DNA of 64,000 nucleotides. It comes from Paraktedonobacter sp964250225. GTDB taxonomy: Bacteria; Chloroflexota; Ktedonobacteria; Ktedonobacterales; Ktedonobacteraceae. The stretch spans positions 7,762 through 71,761 of the forward strand of contig CAXUEY010000007.1 of assembly GCA_964250225.1 (NCBI GenBank), given 5' to 3'. The translations under genes and the position numbers were made by a program. Below the pieces are notes generated by a model. The model ran no database searches. It worked only from the letters and a program-made list of their open reading frames with translations, and had not been told where the DNA came from. This document shows positions 40,496-49,456 of the stretch, piece after piece. How positions within the stretch are numbered: position 1 is the first letter of the stretch; every line of letters begins with the position of its first letter.

Positions 40496-42157
40496 TCAGA
40501 CCTCCATCACAACTGGCAAAACCATTGGGCGCCGGTGGGTCTGTTCGTAGAGATACTCGCTCAACGTGTGGCGGATCTTATCTTTCACGAAGGCCCAATC
40601 GGAGGCATGGCCGTTCAAACCGGCAAACGAGTCGAGCACACGCCCGCGGGCGTTCGCCAGCAGCTCCTCAGAATCGCGCATGTAGACGAAGCCGCGCGAA
40701 ACGATATCGGGGCCTGCAAGCGGCTGGCCGGTCTCTTTATCCACCGTCAGCACCACCATCAGGATGCCATCCTGGGCCAGCACCTGGCGGTCACGTAGCA
40801 CGATCTGCCCGATATCACCCACGCCCAGGCCATCGACGAAGACATTGCCGCAGGACGTATGCCCGACGGTCTTGATCTCGTCCGCCGTGATCTCAACCAG
40901 GTCGCCATCCTCGGCCACCACGATATGATTTTCAGGGATGCCGAGCGAATAGGCCAGCTTGGCGTGCAGCACCAGTTGACGATATTCGCCGTGGATAGGC
41001 AGGAAGAATTTGGGTCGCAACAGACTGAGCATCAACTTCTGCTCCTCCTGCGCGGCATGGCCGGAGACATGCACACTGGCGATGGCCTGGTAAAAGACCT
41101 CCGCGCCCTGGCGGAAGAGGTTGTTGATCGTGCGGTTGACCATGCGTTCGTTGCCCGGCACCGGTGTGGCCGAGAGAATCACCGTGTCGCCCGGCTGGAT
41201 GCGGATCAAGCGATGATCCTGGTTGGCGATGCGCGTCAGGGCCGAGGTGGGTTCACCCTGGCTGCCCGTACACACAACTGCCACTTGCTCCGGGCGGAAC
41301 TGCTTGATATCCTCGGCGCGGATCATCATACCCGCAGGCATATGCAGGTAGCCCAGTTCAAGCGCCATCTGCACGTTATTCACCATGCTACGTCCAACCA
41401 GGGCCACGCGCCGGTCGTAGCGCTCAGCTGTATCGATGACCTGCTGAACGCGGGAGAGCAGCGAGGCGAAGGTCGCCAGAATGACGCGTCCGGGTGCGTT
41501 GGCGAAGAGCTTGTCAAACGAATCGTTGAGGACACGTTCAGAGGGCGTATAGCCGGGCGATTCTATGCGCGTGCTATCGCCCATCGCCACCAGAACACCC
41601 TCGTTGCCCAGCCGGGCCAGCGTCCCAAAGTCGGCGGGTTCACCATTAACCGGAGTGTGGTCAAACTTATAATCGCCCGTATGCACCACCGTGCCCACAG
41701 GCGTGTGGATCGCCAGCGCCACCGCGTCCGGCACGCTATGATTGACGCGCACAATCTCTACCGTGCACTTGCCTGTCTCGATCTTATCATTGGCATTGAC
41801 CACCTTCACCGCCGCTTTATCCAGCAAACGGTGCTCTTTGAGCTTGACATTAATCAAACCCTGCGTCAGACGGGTGGCATAAATGGGCGGGAAACCCAGC
41901 GCGGGCAGCACATAAGGCAGGCTGCCAATGTGATCCTCGTGGCCGTGGGTGATAAAGATGCCGCGAATACTCTCGCGCTTATCTTGCAGATAAGATGTAT
42001 CGGGGATAACCAGATCCACGCCAAACATTTCCTCATCAGGGAACATCAGCCCGGCGTCGATGATGATAATGTCGCTCCCATACTCCACAACCATCATATT
42101 CTTTCCGACTTCCCCCAGGCCGCCCAGGGGGATCAGCCGAAGTTTTTCTGTTGTCAA
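40496..42157 (-). CDS. rnj: Ribonuclease J
   Basis: A 553-residue metallo-beta-lactamase/beta-CASP ribonuclease that degrades and matures RNA by 5' exo- and endonucleolytic cleavage. The zinc motif THGHEDHIG (H71, H73, D75, H76) is intact, followed by VNHSVPDAVALAI, HTGDYKFDHTPV, the beta-CASP blocks (MGDSTRIESPGYTPSE, VCTGSQGEP, SATPVPGNE) and the RNA-binding HVSGHAAQEE. The start is a TTG at 42157, because AGGAGGT lies 9 nt before it and the protein then begins MTTEKLRLIPLGGLGEVGKN as usual; the in-frame ATG at 42190 has no ribosome binding site. Confidence 0.95.
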   Translation of the reverse strand: MTTEKLRLIPLGGLGEVGKNMMVVEYGSDIIIIDAGLMFPDEEMFGVDLVIPDTSYLQDKRESIRGIFITHGHEDHIGSLPYVLPALGFPPIYATRLTQGLINVKLKEHRLLDKAAVKVVNANDKIETGKCTVEIVRVNHSVPDAVALAIHTPVGTVVHTGDYKFDHTPVNGEPADFGTLARLGNEGVLVAMGDSTRIESPGYTPSERVLNDSFDKLFANAPGRVILATFASLLSRVQQVIDTAERYDRRVALVGRSMVNNVQMALELGYLHMPAGMMIRAEDIKQFRPEQVAVVCTGSQGEPTSALTRIANQDHRLIRIQPGDTVILSATPVPGNERMVNRTINNLFRQGAEVFYQAIASVHVSGHAAQEEQKLMLSLLRPKFFLPIHGEYRQLVLHAKLAYSLGIPENHIVVAEDGDLVEITADEIKTVGHTSCGNVFVDGLGVGDIGQIVLRDRQVLAQDGILMVVLTVDKETGQPLAGPDIVSRGFVYMRDSEELLANARGRVLDSFAGLNGHASDWAFVKDKIRHTLSEYLYEQTHRRPMVLPVVMEV

Positions 42158-42190
42158 AGTAAAACGTACCTCCTCACTACATTCAAACAT

Positions 42191-42600
42191 GTAGCGCTCT
42201 AAATGTCGTTGTTTATTCTGTTCTATATATCTTTACTTCTGCCTGCATCTACAGAAGTCAAAGCCTGTGTTACAATGTCCAATTGCTCTAAACACCCTAA
42301 AATGTGCAACAACCCCAAAATATGTATGGACTTACCAGCTTCTCTCTTATGTATTATATATTGGGCGCATATATTTGGATTTATGTTCCATATATGGGTT
42401 AGGAAAAATACATTCTATAATCATCCGACAAAAGTGTACCATAGGTGCAATGAAAACACAAGCTGATGGATGATTTGGAGCGCGCGGGCTGGCTTGAGCA
42501 GTAGTACAGAAACACCTCTCACCCGCGTTCGTCTTCTAGCATAGCAGGCACACAAAAAATAGTGTGAGGTTTTGGAAGCGCGGCGCGACATAGTAACGTA
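42191..42600. other. AT-rich intergenic region, no gene recognised
   Basis: About 410 bases upstream of rnj. It is markedly more AT-rich than the surroundings. The open frames are short, rich in Cys/Ile/Phe codons and look like chance. It must contain the rnj promoter; no single site stands out. Confidence 0.4.
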
Positions 42601-42622
42601 TCATCAAAAGAAGGAGAGTACG

Positions 42623-42787
42623 ATGAGCACGCAAACCATGCTCGTGAGCAATATTGATGCGTTATTTACTGCCGCCCGGCCCCGCTTGCTGCGCCAGGCA
42701 CACATGCGCGGCGTCGCACCCGATGCCGTGGATGATGTCGTGCAGGAGACTCTGCTGGAAGCCTGGCGCCACCTGGATGCCCTTCGC
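42623..42787 (+). pseudogene. 5' fragment of an ECF-type sigma factor gene
   Basis: Starts with a proper AAGGAG and ATG. The translation has ALFTAARPRLLRQAHMRGVA and AVDDVVQETLLEAWRHLDAL, which is region 2.1-2.2 of an extracytoplasmic-function sigma factor. After LDAL the frame runs into unrelated sequence. The rest of region 2 and all of region 4 are gone. The sequence is fused at a short homologous stretch to an MFS transporter fragment. Confidence 0.7.
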
Positions 42788-43083
42788 CTTTCTTTTGGAC
42801 GCCCTCTCATTTGTGGCCTCAGCCGTAACGCTGACAACCATGCATGATACGCGGGCCACGCCAGCATTAGCAGCACAGGATGGGCAAACGGACGCGACAT
42901 CGGCGCAGGGAACCAGAGAAGCGAGCCAGGATACGATGACGTTCTGGCAACTCTGGCGCTCTTCGCGTTTTTTAAGAACGATGCTGATCCGGGTCGCCTT
43001 TATGAATCTGGGGTCGGGGGCCGCCTTAGGGGTGGCGCTCCCGGTTTTCGCGCACGATAGCTTGCGCTCAGGAGCGAGCGGTG
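42788..43083 (+). pseudogene. Internal fragment of an MFS transporter gene
   Basis: In a different frame from the sigma fragment, the translation reads FLLDALSFVASAVTLTTM, a hydrophilic loop, FWQLWRSSRFLRTMLIRVAF and ALGVALPVFAHDSLRSGASG. This is the middle of an MFS_3-type transporter (end of span 6, central loop, span 7). Both ends are missing, and there is no start codon of its own. Confidence 0.65.
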
Positions 43084-43617
43084 TGCCTCGCCTTCGGTGG
43101 GGATCGTCACTAGCAGGATAAGAATCTCGCGCAACTGTTCCTCGCCTTGAACACGCTCTACGCGCACTCTGGCGAGGTCCAGCAAATCGGAGAAGCGCGC
43201 CGTCACTACCGCCATGATACTCTGCCGCACGCCCGCCTCGATTCCCTACGCACGACCTTTTTCAAGGCCTTTGATCTCACCTTTTTCAAAGCCCTTAATC
43301 TCTCCCTCTTTGACCAGTTCCTTGTACATGATAGAATTCTCGAACAGAAAATCATGCATGAAAGTAAACCTCCGTTCAATCCACGCGACCACGTCCATGT
43401 CGCTCTCAAACACCTGCAGGGCCAGCATACGCAGAATGGCCAGCGCCTCTGGCTTGTGCGCGTTTCTGAAACTGCGTTTCTCTCCAACCCACAAAGACCG
43501 CTCCTGGCAGTAACCACGCGAGCATATCCTGCGGGCTTTCCCGCAGCAATAGCTTCAAAATTAAGTTCCACCACATCTTCCCTCGACATCCTTTCGCTCG
43601 TTTTGAGTGTAACATAG
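43084..43617 (-). pseudogene. Frameshifted Rpn-like PD-(D/E)XK nuclease/transposase relative
   Basis: Minus-strand remnants in at least three frames. In order they are DMLAWLLPGAVFVG (near the 5' end), then KPEALAILRMLALQVFESDM with MHDFLFENSIMYKELV, a charged repeat KEGEIKGFEKGEIKGLEKG, and SIMAVVTARFSDLLDLARVR with EQLREILILLV at the 3' end. This is the architecture of Rpn/YhgA-like putative transposase-nuclease proteins, whose C-termini carry such charged repeats and an RFxDL motif. The N-terminal nuclease core appears lost. Confidence 0.6.
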
Positions 43618-43872
43618 ACCTACACCAGCTTCAATCCGGTCTGTTTTCCCCACACCACCGCCATTTTGCGTCCCCCGACACACCCATCTATCCGCATTCG
43701 TTTCTGGTATCGTATCTCTATATCTCATTATACATGTACTACCAACAAGCAAGCAGTATTATGCTATGAAACAGAGGCGGTGTGAGGCTGCTAGCCAGCT
43801 ACACCGGAATGCGGTATAAAATAGGGTAAGATAGGAGCATATATCGTATTTCACAGATAAAGGAGGGTACAC

Positions 43873-45525
43873 ATGGGTATACTTCATGGTGGCTGGCTGG
43901 TCGCGAAGATGTTGAAGCGCGAAGGGGTTGAGGTGGTCTTCACGCTCAGCGGCGGACATATCGCGGGCATTTACGATGGCTGTCTGCGCGAGGGTATTCG
44001 CGTGGTCGATACGCGTCACGAGCAGGCGGCGGTTCACGCGGCGGAAGGTTGGGCGAAGGTCACGCGCAAGCCCGGCGTGGCGCTGCTAACGGCGGGTCCG
44101 GGCGTGACCGATGGTGTGACGGGTGTGGCCAACGCATATCTGGCCGGGAGTCCTGTGCTGGTGATCGGTGGCGCTGCTCCCCAGGGCTTCTGGGATCGCG
44201 GGGCGCTGCAAGAGATGGGCCAGATCGATCTCTTGCGCCCGATTACCAAATGGGCGCGCTCGATTCACGAGACCGCGCGTCTGGGCGAATATACTGCCGC
44301 GGCCTTTCGCCAGATGCTCAGTGGCAAGCCTGGTCCGGTCTTTTTAGAGATGCCGATGGATATTTTGAATAATTTTGTGGATACGGACGCGGAGACGTTT
44401 TTCGAGCCTGGCGAGCCGACTCACTACCGCTATCAGGGCAAGGTCGCGCCCGATCCCGCAATGATCGAGCAAGCGGTGCAGTTGCTGGAGAAGGCTCAGC
44501 GCCCGGTGATTATGGCCGGGACAGCGGTCTGGTGGTGCGATGCCGCCGAGCCGCTGCGCCAGTTGGCCGAACGTTTGCACGCGCCCGTCTATCTCAATGG
44601 CGCGGGCCGTGGGTGTCTGCCGCCGAGCCATCCGCTCTTCTTCAGCCTCTCGCGCCGCAAAGCCCTGGAGGGTGCCGATACCATCCTGGCCATTGGCACG
44701 CGCATGGATTTCCGCCTGAACCACGGGCAGCCGCCACTGATCCCAGCTGCGGCCAACGTCATCTCGCTGGACCTGGCCGCCGAGGACGTGGGCGTGAATC
44801 GGGGCGCACAGGCTGCGCTGGTCGGCGATGTCGGCCTGAGTATGAGCGCGCTAACCCGGTGTACCAAACAACTGCCTGCCGGCGAGTGGCTGACGTATAT
44901 TCACGAGCAAGAGGAGAAGAGTCGCGAGCGTGAAAGCGTGCTGCTCAACTCTGAGGCCGTGCCCATCCATCCCACGCGCTTCTGCCGCGAGATCCGCGAC
45001 TTTATCGACGACGAGACCACCGTGGTAGGCGATGGCGGCGATATCGTCAGCTATGCCGGACGTGTCATCAACGTCGCCCGGCCCGCGTACTGGCTCGATT
45101 CGGGACCGATGGGCTGTCTGGGCACGGGCACCGGTTTCGCGATGGCCGCGCAACTGGCCCGGCCTGGCAAGCGCGTCCTGATGATCTATGGGGACGGCTC
45201 CTTTGGTCTCAACGGCATGGAATTTGAGAGCATGGTGCGTCAGAAGCTGCCCATTGTCGCCATCATCGGTAACGACGGCGCGTGGGGCCAGATCAAGCAT
45301 CCCCAGAAAGCTATGGTTGGCCACACCACTGCCGCCGAACTCACGCCCGGTATCCGCTACGACAGGATGGTCGAGGCGCTGGGTGGCCACGGCGAACTGG
45401 TCGAGCGCCCGGAGGAGATCCGCCCCGCATTAGAGCGTGCCTTCGCCTCTGGCCTGCCCGCCTGCGTCAATGTCCTGCTCGATCCCGATAAGCCGTATAG
45501 CCGCTCGACGAACGTTGCGGTGTAG
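43873..45525 (+). CDS. Acetolactate-synthase-like TPP-dependent enzyme
   Basis: A 550-residue thiamine diphosphate enzyme of the acetolactate synthase/2-hydroxyacyl-CoA lyase group. E50 in RHEQAAVHAAEGWAK is the glutamate that activates TPP, LLTAGPGVTDGVTGVANAYL the following family block, and IYGDGSFGLNGMEFES with GNDGAWGQ the Mg/TPP-binding motif. The FTLSGGHIAGIYDGC opening is closer to HACL-like or unassigned ALS paralogues than to IlvB, and no small regulatory subunit gene is present, so a role in valine synthesis is unlikely. A strong AAGGAGGG precedes the ATG. A perfect hairpin follows. Confidence 0.85.
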   Translation: MGILHGGWLVAKMLKREGVEVVFTLSGGHIAGIYDGCLREGIRVVDTRHEQAAVHAAEGWAKVTRKPGVALLTAGPGVTDGVTGVANAYLAGSPVLVIGGAAPQGFWDRGALQEMGQIDLLRPITKWARSIHETARLGEYTAAAFRQMLSGKPGPVFLEMPMDILNNFVDTDAETFFEPGEPTHYRYQGKVAPDPAMIEQAVQLLEKAQRPVIMAGTAVWWCDAAEPLRQLAERLHAPVYLNGAGRGCLPPSHPLFFSLSRRKALEGADTILAIGTRMDFRLNHGQPPLIPAAANVISLDLAAEDVGVNRGAQAALVGDVGLSMSALTRCTKQLPAGEWLTYIHEQEEKSRERESVLLNSEAVPIHPTRFCREIRDFIDDETTVVGDGGDIVSYAGRVINVARPAYWLDSGPMGCLGTGTGFAMAAQLARPGKRVLMIYGDGSFGLNGMEFESMVRQKLPIVAIIGNDGAWGQIKHPQKAMVGHTTAAELTPGIRYDRMVEALGGHGELVERPEEIRPALERAFASGLPACVNVLLDPDKPYSRSTNVAV

Positions 45526-45568
45526 TACAAGAAGTACTATTAGAGGAATGCTATCACTGCTCTGGTTG

Positions 45569-45618
45569 TTTTCTAAAACGAGGCGTCGGTCTGAACATCC
45601 TCGCCTCGTTTTAGAAAA
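45569..45618 (+). terminator. Terminator-type hairpin
   Basis: Arms TTTTCTAAAACGAGGCG (45569-45585) and its exact complement (45602-45618), extended by TGGTT/AACCA with a small bulge. It separates the TPP-enzyme gene from the PPOX gene, whose ribosome binding site AGGAG begins within 10 nt of the right arm. Confidence 0.8.
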
Positions 45619-45643
45619 CATAACCAGGAGTACAATAATCACC

Positions 45644-46069
45644 GTGACAGTTTTCAAAAGCGAGCCTCAGAGCAATGATCCCTTTGCGGCCTTCTATCCC
45701 CAGCCATTTGTGAGGCTGACAACCTTCCGCAAGAGCGGAGAGGCGGTTCCAACCACCGTCTGGTTCGCGCCGGATCAGGCCGGGCATATCTATGTGACAA
45801 CCCAGGCAAGCGCGGGTAAACTCAAGCGCATCCGCCACACCGCTCGCGTCCAACTGGCGCCTGCGGATTTCGCGGGCAACCTTCTGCCGGGGTATGCGGC
45901 GGTAGCCGGTTCCGCGCGCGAAATCACGCCCGCGGAACACAAACTGGCCGAGGCTGCCTTCCTCACAAAATATGGGGACGAATATACAGCTCTCATAGCG
46001 CGTATGGGCGATGGCCAGAGCATTGCGCGCACCTACATCGAGATTGTGCCGACTGGCGAGCACGCATAA
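45644..46069 (+). CDS. PPOX-class F420-dependent oxidoreductase
   Basis: A 141-residue split-barrel flavin/deazaflavin protein. Typical blocks are FVRLTTFRKSGEAVPTTVWF, HIYVTTQASAGKLKRIRHTA (cofactor phosphate contact by K/R) and VQLAPADFAGN, the pattern of PPOX-class F420-dependent proteins. It starts with GTG at 45644; AGGAG is 14 nt upstream, which is rather far. There is little room for a promoter between the preceding hairpin and the start, so expression may depend on readthrough. Cofactor choice (F420 or FMN) is inferred. Confidence 0.82.
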   Translation: MTVFKSEPQSNDPFAAFYPQPFVRLTTFRKSGEAVPTTVWFAPDQAGHIYVTTQASAGKLKRIRHTARVQLAPADFAGNLLPGYAAVAGSAREITPAEHKLAEAAFLTKYGDEYTALIARMGDGQSIARTYIEIVPTGEHA

Positions 46070-46141
46070 CCACAGGCTGCGCTTGTACCAGCACTAAACG
46101 AGTGTTCGTGGGCCGAGACTGCACCAGCACCGGTCGGATCT

Positions 46142-46963
46142 TCACCACTCGTCCAGCGGAATAAGGCCGTGGCGGAAGGCGAAGATGGCGGCCTGGGTGC
46201 GGTCGCGAATGCCGAGCTTCTGGAAAATGACCGAGAGATAGTTTTTGACCGTTTTTTCGGAATAGGCCAGTTGCTCGGCAATCTCTTTATTGCTCATGCC
46301 CATCGCGACATAGCGCAGAATATCCAGCTCTTTCTCCGAGAGGTCGCTGAGCGCGGACCCATCAGCGGTGAGGTTGGAGAGGCGGCGAAACTCGCTGATA
46401 ATCGTGCCGGTCAGTTCAGGCTCGATCAAGACCTGGCCCGCGTGGACCTGGCGAATCGTCGCGGCCAGTTCCTGAGATGAAGCGGTTTTGAGCAGGTAGC
46501 CGCGCGCGCCGCTTTTGATGGCCTGGAGCACCTGCTGGTCCTGGCGATGCATGGTCAGCATAATCACCGCCAGGGCGGGAAACTCGTTGGTGAGTTGCTG
46601 CGTCACCGCGATGCCATCGACCACCGGCATGCTAATATCCATCAGCACAACGTCCGGCTGCCACTGGCGCACCTTCTGGATGGCCTCCAGCCCATTAACC
46701 GCCTCGTCCACCACCCGCAGGTCATCCTCCAGCGAGAGCAACTGGCGCAGACCTTCACGCATCAGCGCGTGGTCATCGACCAGCAAGATAGTAATGGTCG
46801 CGGTTTCCAGCCGCGGGGCGCGCCCATGCTGCTCACTGCTCTCCCGTTGCACCGTCACGCCCCGTTCTTCCTGGGCACGGCGCTCCGAGGCATGTGAGCG
46901 AATGTCCATTGCGACGATGGCATGCGCCCGGTGATCTGGTGGATTAAATGGATTGTGTGCCAC
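46142..46963 (-). CDS. NarL/LuxR-type response regulator
   Basis: A 273-residue two-component response regulator. The receiver begins about residue 57 (ITILLVDDHALMREGLRQLL), phosphorylation is expected at D109 (VVLMDISMPVVDG), and the LuxR-type helix-turn-helix lies at the C-terminus (EKELDILRYVAMGMSNKEIA, EKTVKNYLSVIFQKLG). The first about 55 residues are an unusual hydrophilic extension rich in His/Arg/Glu. The start is GTG at 46963, with AGGAG 7 nt upstream. No histidine kinase is adjacent, so it is an orphan in this window. Confidence 0.92.
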   Translation of the reverse strand: MAHNPFNPPDHRAHAIVAMDIRSHASERRAQEERGVTVQRESSEQHGRAPRLETATITILLVDDHALMREGLRQLLSLEDDLRVVDEAVNGLEAIQKVRQWQPDVVLMDISMPVVDGIAVTQQLTNEFPALAVIMLTMHRQDQQVLQAIKSGARGYLLKTASSQELAATIRQVHAGQVLIEPELTGTIISEFRRLSNLTADGSALSDLSEKELDILRYVAMGMSNKEIAEQLAYSEKTVKNYLSVIFQKLGIRDRTQAAIFAFRHGLIPLDEW

Positions 46964-47200
46964 AACGACTCCTACCGTTTCTCTACTAAGCTCGCCAGGC
47001 GCCGATTTGTCGAGAGCCGACGCGTGTGATTTAATAATAAAACGTTCCTATCTGTAGTATGAGCAACCGGGCGTGGTAAAACATCACTCAGGTGGGGGAT
47101 TTTTCGTTTTGTAAGCTGCAAAAACATAGGCGCGCAAAGCTATGTGGAGGGCGCAAGAATGCGCTCGCACACGTCTTGAGGACCGCGCTAAAGGATGGTT

Positions 47201-47851
47201 ATGGGTACAACATCCCTGGAAACGGACCTTTATACAGAAATTGAGAGGCGTTTCGCCGGGTTTGACGATCCCGCGCACGGCTGGGAGCATGTGCGACGGG
47301 TCTACAACCTGGCGCTGCGCATTGCCAGAGAGGAAGGGGCGGATACGCTGATTACTGGGACTGCGGCGCTGTTACATGATATTGGGCGCCTCGTCCACAA
47401 AAAAGGTGTGCATCACGCTGAACTTTCGGTGGAAGAGAGCCGCCAGATCCTCGCCCGCTATCCCTTAAAACCAGAGCAGGTTGAGGCAATCTTGCACGCT
47501 ATTGTCGCCCACAGCTTCAGTCAGGGCATCGAGCCGCGTACCCTGGAGGCCCGTGTGCTGCGCGACGCTGACCGCCTGGATGGTCTGGGTGCCATTGGCA
47601 TTATGCGCTGGGCGATCACAGGCACCATGAAACACAAGGCGCAAGCGCTCAACTATCATCCCGCTGATCCCTTTGGCGAGCAGCATGAACTGGATGACCG
47701 GCACTACATGCTCGATCACTTCTCTACCAAGCTCCTCAAGCTGGAGGACGGGATGTATACAGCAACAGGTCGCGCGCTAGCCCGGCACCGCACCGCCTAT
47801 ATGCGCGCTTATCTGCAGGAGTTCAAGTCCGAGTTGGAAGGCTCACATTGA
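47201..47851 (+). CDS. HD-domain phosphohydrolase (YedJ-like)
   Basis: A 216-residue HD-superfamily protein, binding a divalent metal and expected to hydrolyse phosphate esters of nucleotides. The metal ligands appear in order: HGWEHVRRV (first His), LLHDIGRLVHKKG (the HD pair), HAIVAHSF and RDADRLDGLGAIGIMRW (the last Asp). The length fits the YedJ/YpgQ group. ATG at 47201 has AAGGA at good distance; the ATG at 47195 does not. The substrate is not predictable from context. Confidence 0.87.
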   Translation: MGTTSLETDLYTEIERRFAGFDDPAHGWEHVRRVYNLALRIAREEGADTLITGTAALLHDIGRLVHKKGVHHAELSVEESRQILARYPLKPEQVEAILHAIVAHSFSQGIEPRTLEARVLRDADRLDGLGAIGIMRWAITGTMKHKAQALNYHPADPFGEQHELDDRHYMLDHFSTKLLKLEDGMYTATGRALARHRTAYMRAYLQEFKSELEGSH

Positions 47852-47881
47852 GCACAGTCATGTTCAGCTAGCTCCAACCAC

Positions 47882-48373
47882 TCACGCCTGTGTTGGAAGG
47901 CCCGCTCTCAGTTTAATCAGTTGTTGGGCGTGGTTTTGATCGTGCTGGGGCAGGATATTCACCAGCTGGTAGAATTTGAGCTGGCCCCAGCTGGGATGGC
48001 GGAACGGGCGCTCCCACACCTCGACAGGCAGCGTGCTGAGATACTCAAATAGCTCCTCGCGGCGCGCTGCCATGCCCGTCAGCACGGCTTCGAGCGAGAT
48101 CGGTGGCTGAGATGCGCGGGTTCGGCGCGGCGCCTCTTCTTCAGGTGCGGCAATCAGCGGGTTCTCTTCATTCTGGATCGTATACAGCTGTTCCAGAGCC
48201 AGCCCATCGGTGATATAGACATGCTGCGCGATCTCAAGCGCCGACCACTCATCGGGCGTCGGTGCGGCATTCAGTTCTGCATGCTCGAACTTCGCCAACT
48301 GACTGATCAGTTCGATGCGGGCAGAGACCATCTTGGGACGGGCTTTTTCAAACGGGTTTTCCAGCGTTGCCAT
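47882..48373 (-). CDS. DinB family protein
   Basis: A 163-residue four-helix DinB-like protein. PTPDEWSALEIAQHVYITDG carries the W-S-x-x-E-x-x-x-H block with the first candidate metal-binding histidine, and LPQHDQNHAQQLIKL the H-x3-H pair. The family includes thiol-dependent enzymes such as bacillithiol transferases. A proline-rich charged loop lies in the middle (EEEAPRRTRASQPP). AGGAGG is placed upstream. It lies 57 bp upstream of parB start-to-stop on the same strand but is functionally unrelated. Confidence 0.8.
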   Translation of the reverse strand: MATLENPFEKARPKMVSARIELISQLAKFEHAELNAAPTPDEWSALEIAQHVYITDGLALEQLYTIQNEENPLIAAPEEEAPRRTRASQPPISLEAVLTGMAARREELFEYLSTLPVEVWERPFRHPSWGQLKFYQLVNILPQHDQNHAQQLIKLRAGLPTQA

Positions 48374-48430
48374 ACGTTTTTTTCCTCCTACACTTCCAGA
48401 TAAGCCGATGGGGGCATCGTTGCCCTTATC

Positions 48431-49456
48431 TCAGGCATCTTTTTTGACAAGCTGGCTATACAGGCGCTCCAATTCATCCTGATTGCTGAAATGAAGCACC
48501 AGTGTCCCCTTGCCTTTCGCATTATATTTCAAATCAACCTTAACCGTCAGCGCGTCTCGAAACTGCGTCTCTAAATCGGCGAGGTCAGCGGAACGGCGCG
48601 GCGGCGTAGTGACTGCCAGCACCTCTGCGGTAGTCTCCTCCACGTGCTCCGTGGCTTTCACGCGCGCGGCCAGCTCCTCAGCCTGGCGCACATTCAGCTT
48701 GAGCGTGATGATCTTGCCCATTGCCGCGACCTGGTCCTCTTCGCGAGGAATACCGATCAGGGTGCGCGCATGGCCCTCGGTAAAGTTGGGGTACTCATGA
48801 GGGTTAATCAATGCTTCACGCACTTTGGGCGCAAGCTGCAAGAGGCGCATAGTGTTATTGATGGTCGAGCGGTCCCGACCCACCTGGTGCGCCACCTGCT
48901 CCTGCGTCAGGCCAAACTCCGTGACCAGCGCGTGATAGGCCAGGGCCTCCTCGATGGGATTGAGATCCTCGCGCTGAATATTCTCGATCAGCGCCAGCTC
49001 CAACATCTCCAGCGGCGTGACCTCTTTGATGACCGCCGGCACCTCGCTCAGGCCGGCCAGCCGCGAGGCCCGCCAGCGTCGTTCACCCGCGATAATCTGG
49101 TACATCACCGTATCCGCGCCCTGGGCCTGAGCGGGTGAAGAGCCGTCGCTGAACCAGTTGTCAGCTGCGGGTTGGCTGACTGGCTGCATCTCGACGGGCA
49201 ACGTATCCAGTCGCGTCACCACCAGCGGTTGGAGCAGGCCATACTCTTTGATCGAGGCGCTCAGCTCAAGCAGACGTGGATCGTCATCGCGGAAGACCTT
49301 CCGTGGCTGGCGTGGGTTGGGGATAACACACTCCAACGCCACCATGATGATGTTCTGCGCGTCCACGCGTGTCGGTTGTTGGGTAGAAATGACCTGTGAG
49401 GCGCCAGAGATCAGCGCGTCCAGGCCACGTCCCAGGCCGAATTTCTGTTTAGCCAC
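48431..49456 (-). CDS. parB: Chromosome partition protein ParB
   Basis: A 341-residue ParB/Spo0J protein, a CTP-binding DNA clamp loading at parS sites. The opening KFGLGRGLDALIS is typical. The CTPase domain has IIAGERRWRASRLAGLSEVP (GERRxRA, nucleotide contact) and LIENIQREDLNPIEEA (ENxQRxxL). The helix-turn-helix is LTQEQVAHQVGRDRSTINNT, and the C-terminal dimer domain follows about 290. Between about 85 and 120 is a loop longer than in most chromosomal ParBs (PVEMQPVSQPAADNWFSDGS region). The GTG start overlaps the stop of parA by 8 bp. Confidence 0.95.
   Translation of the reverse strand: MAKQKFGLGRGLDALISGASQVISTQQPTRVDAQNIIMVALECVIPNPRQPRKVFRDDDPRLLELSASIKEYGLLQPLVVTRLDTLPVEMQPVSQPAADNWFSDGSSPAQAQGADTVMYQIIAGERRWRASRLAGLSEVPAVIKEVTPLEMLELALIENIQREDLNPIEEALAYHALVTEFGLTQEQVAHQVGRDRSTINNTMRLLQLAPKVREALINPHEYPNFTEGHARTLIGIPREEDQVAAMGKIITLKLNVRQAEELAARVKATEHVEETTAEVLAVTTPPRRSADLADLETQFRDALTVKVDLKYNAKGKGTLVLHFSNQDELERLYSQLVKKDA

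Noticed and set aside
40859..42202. A 447-codon open frame on the plus strand opposite rnj
   Set aside because: It is the antisense shadow of a complete, motif-rich ribonuclease J. High GC keeps the opposite strand open; the translation is rich in His/Arg/Gln and shows no domain.
42203..42466. An 87-codon AT-rich frame
   Set aside because: Odd composition with many Cys and His, no ribosome binding site, no similarity that I recognise; it lies in the presumed promoter region of rnj.
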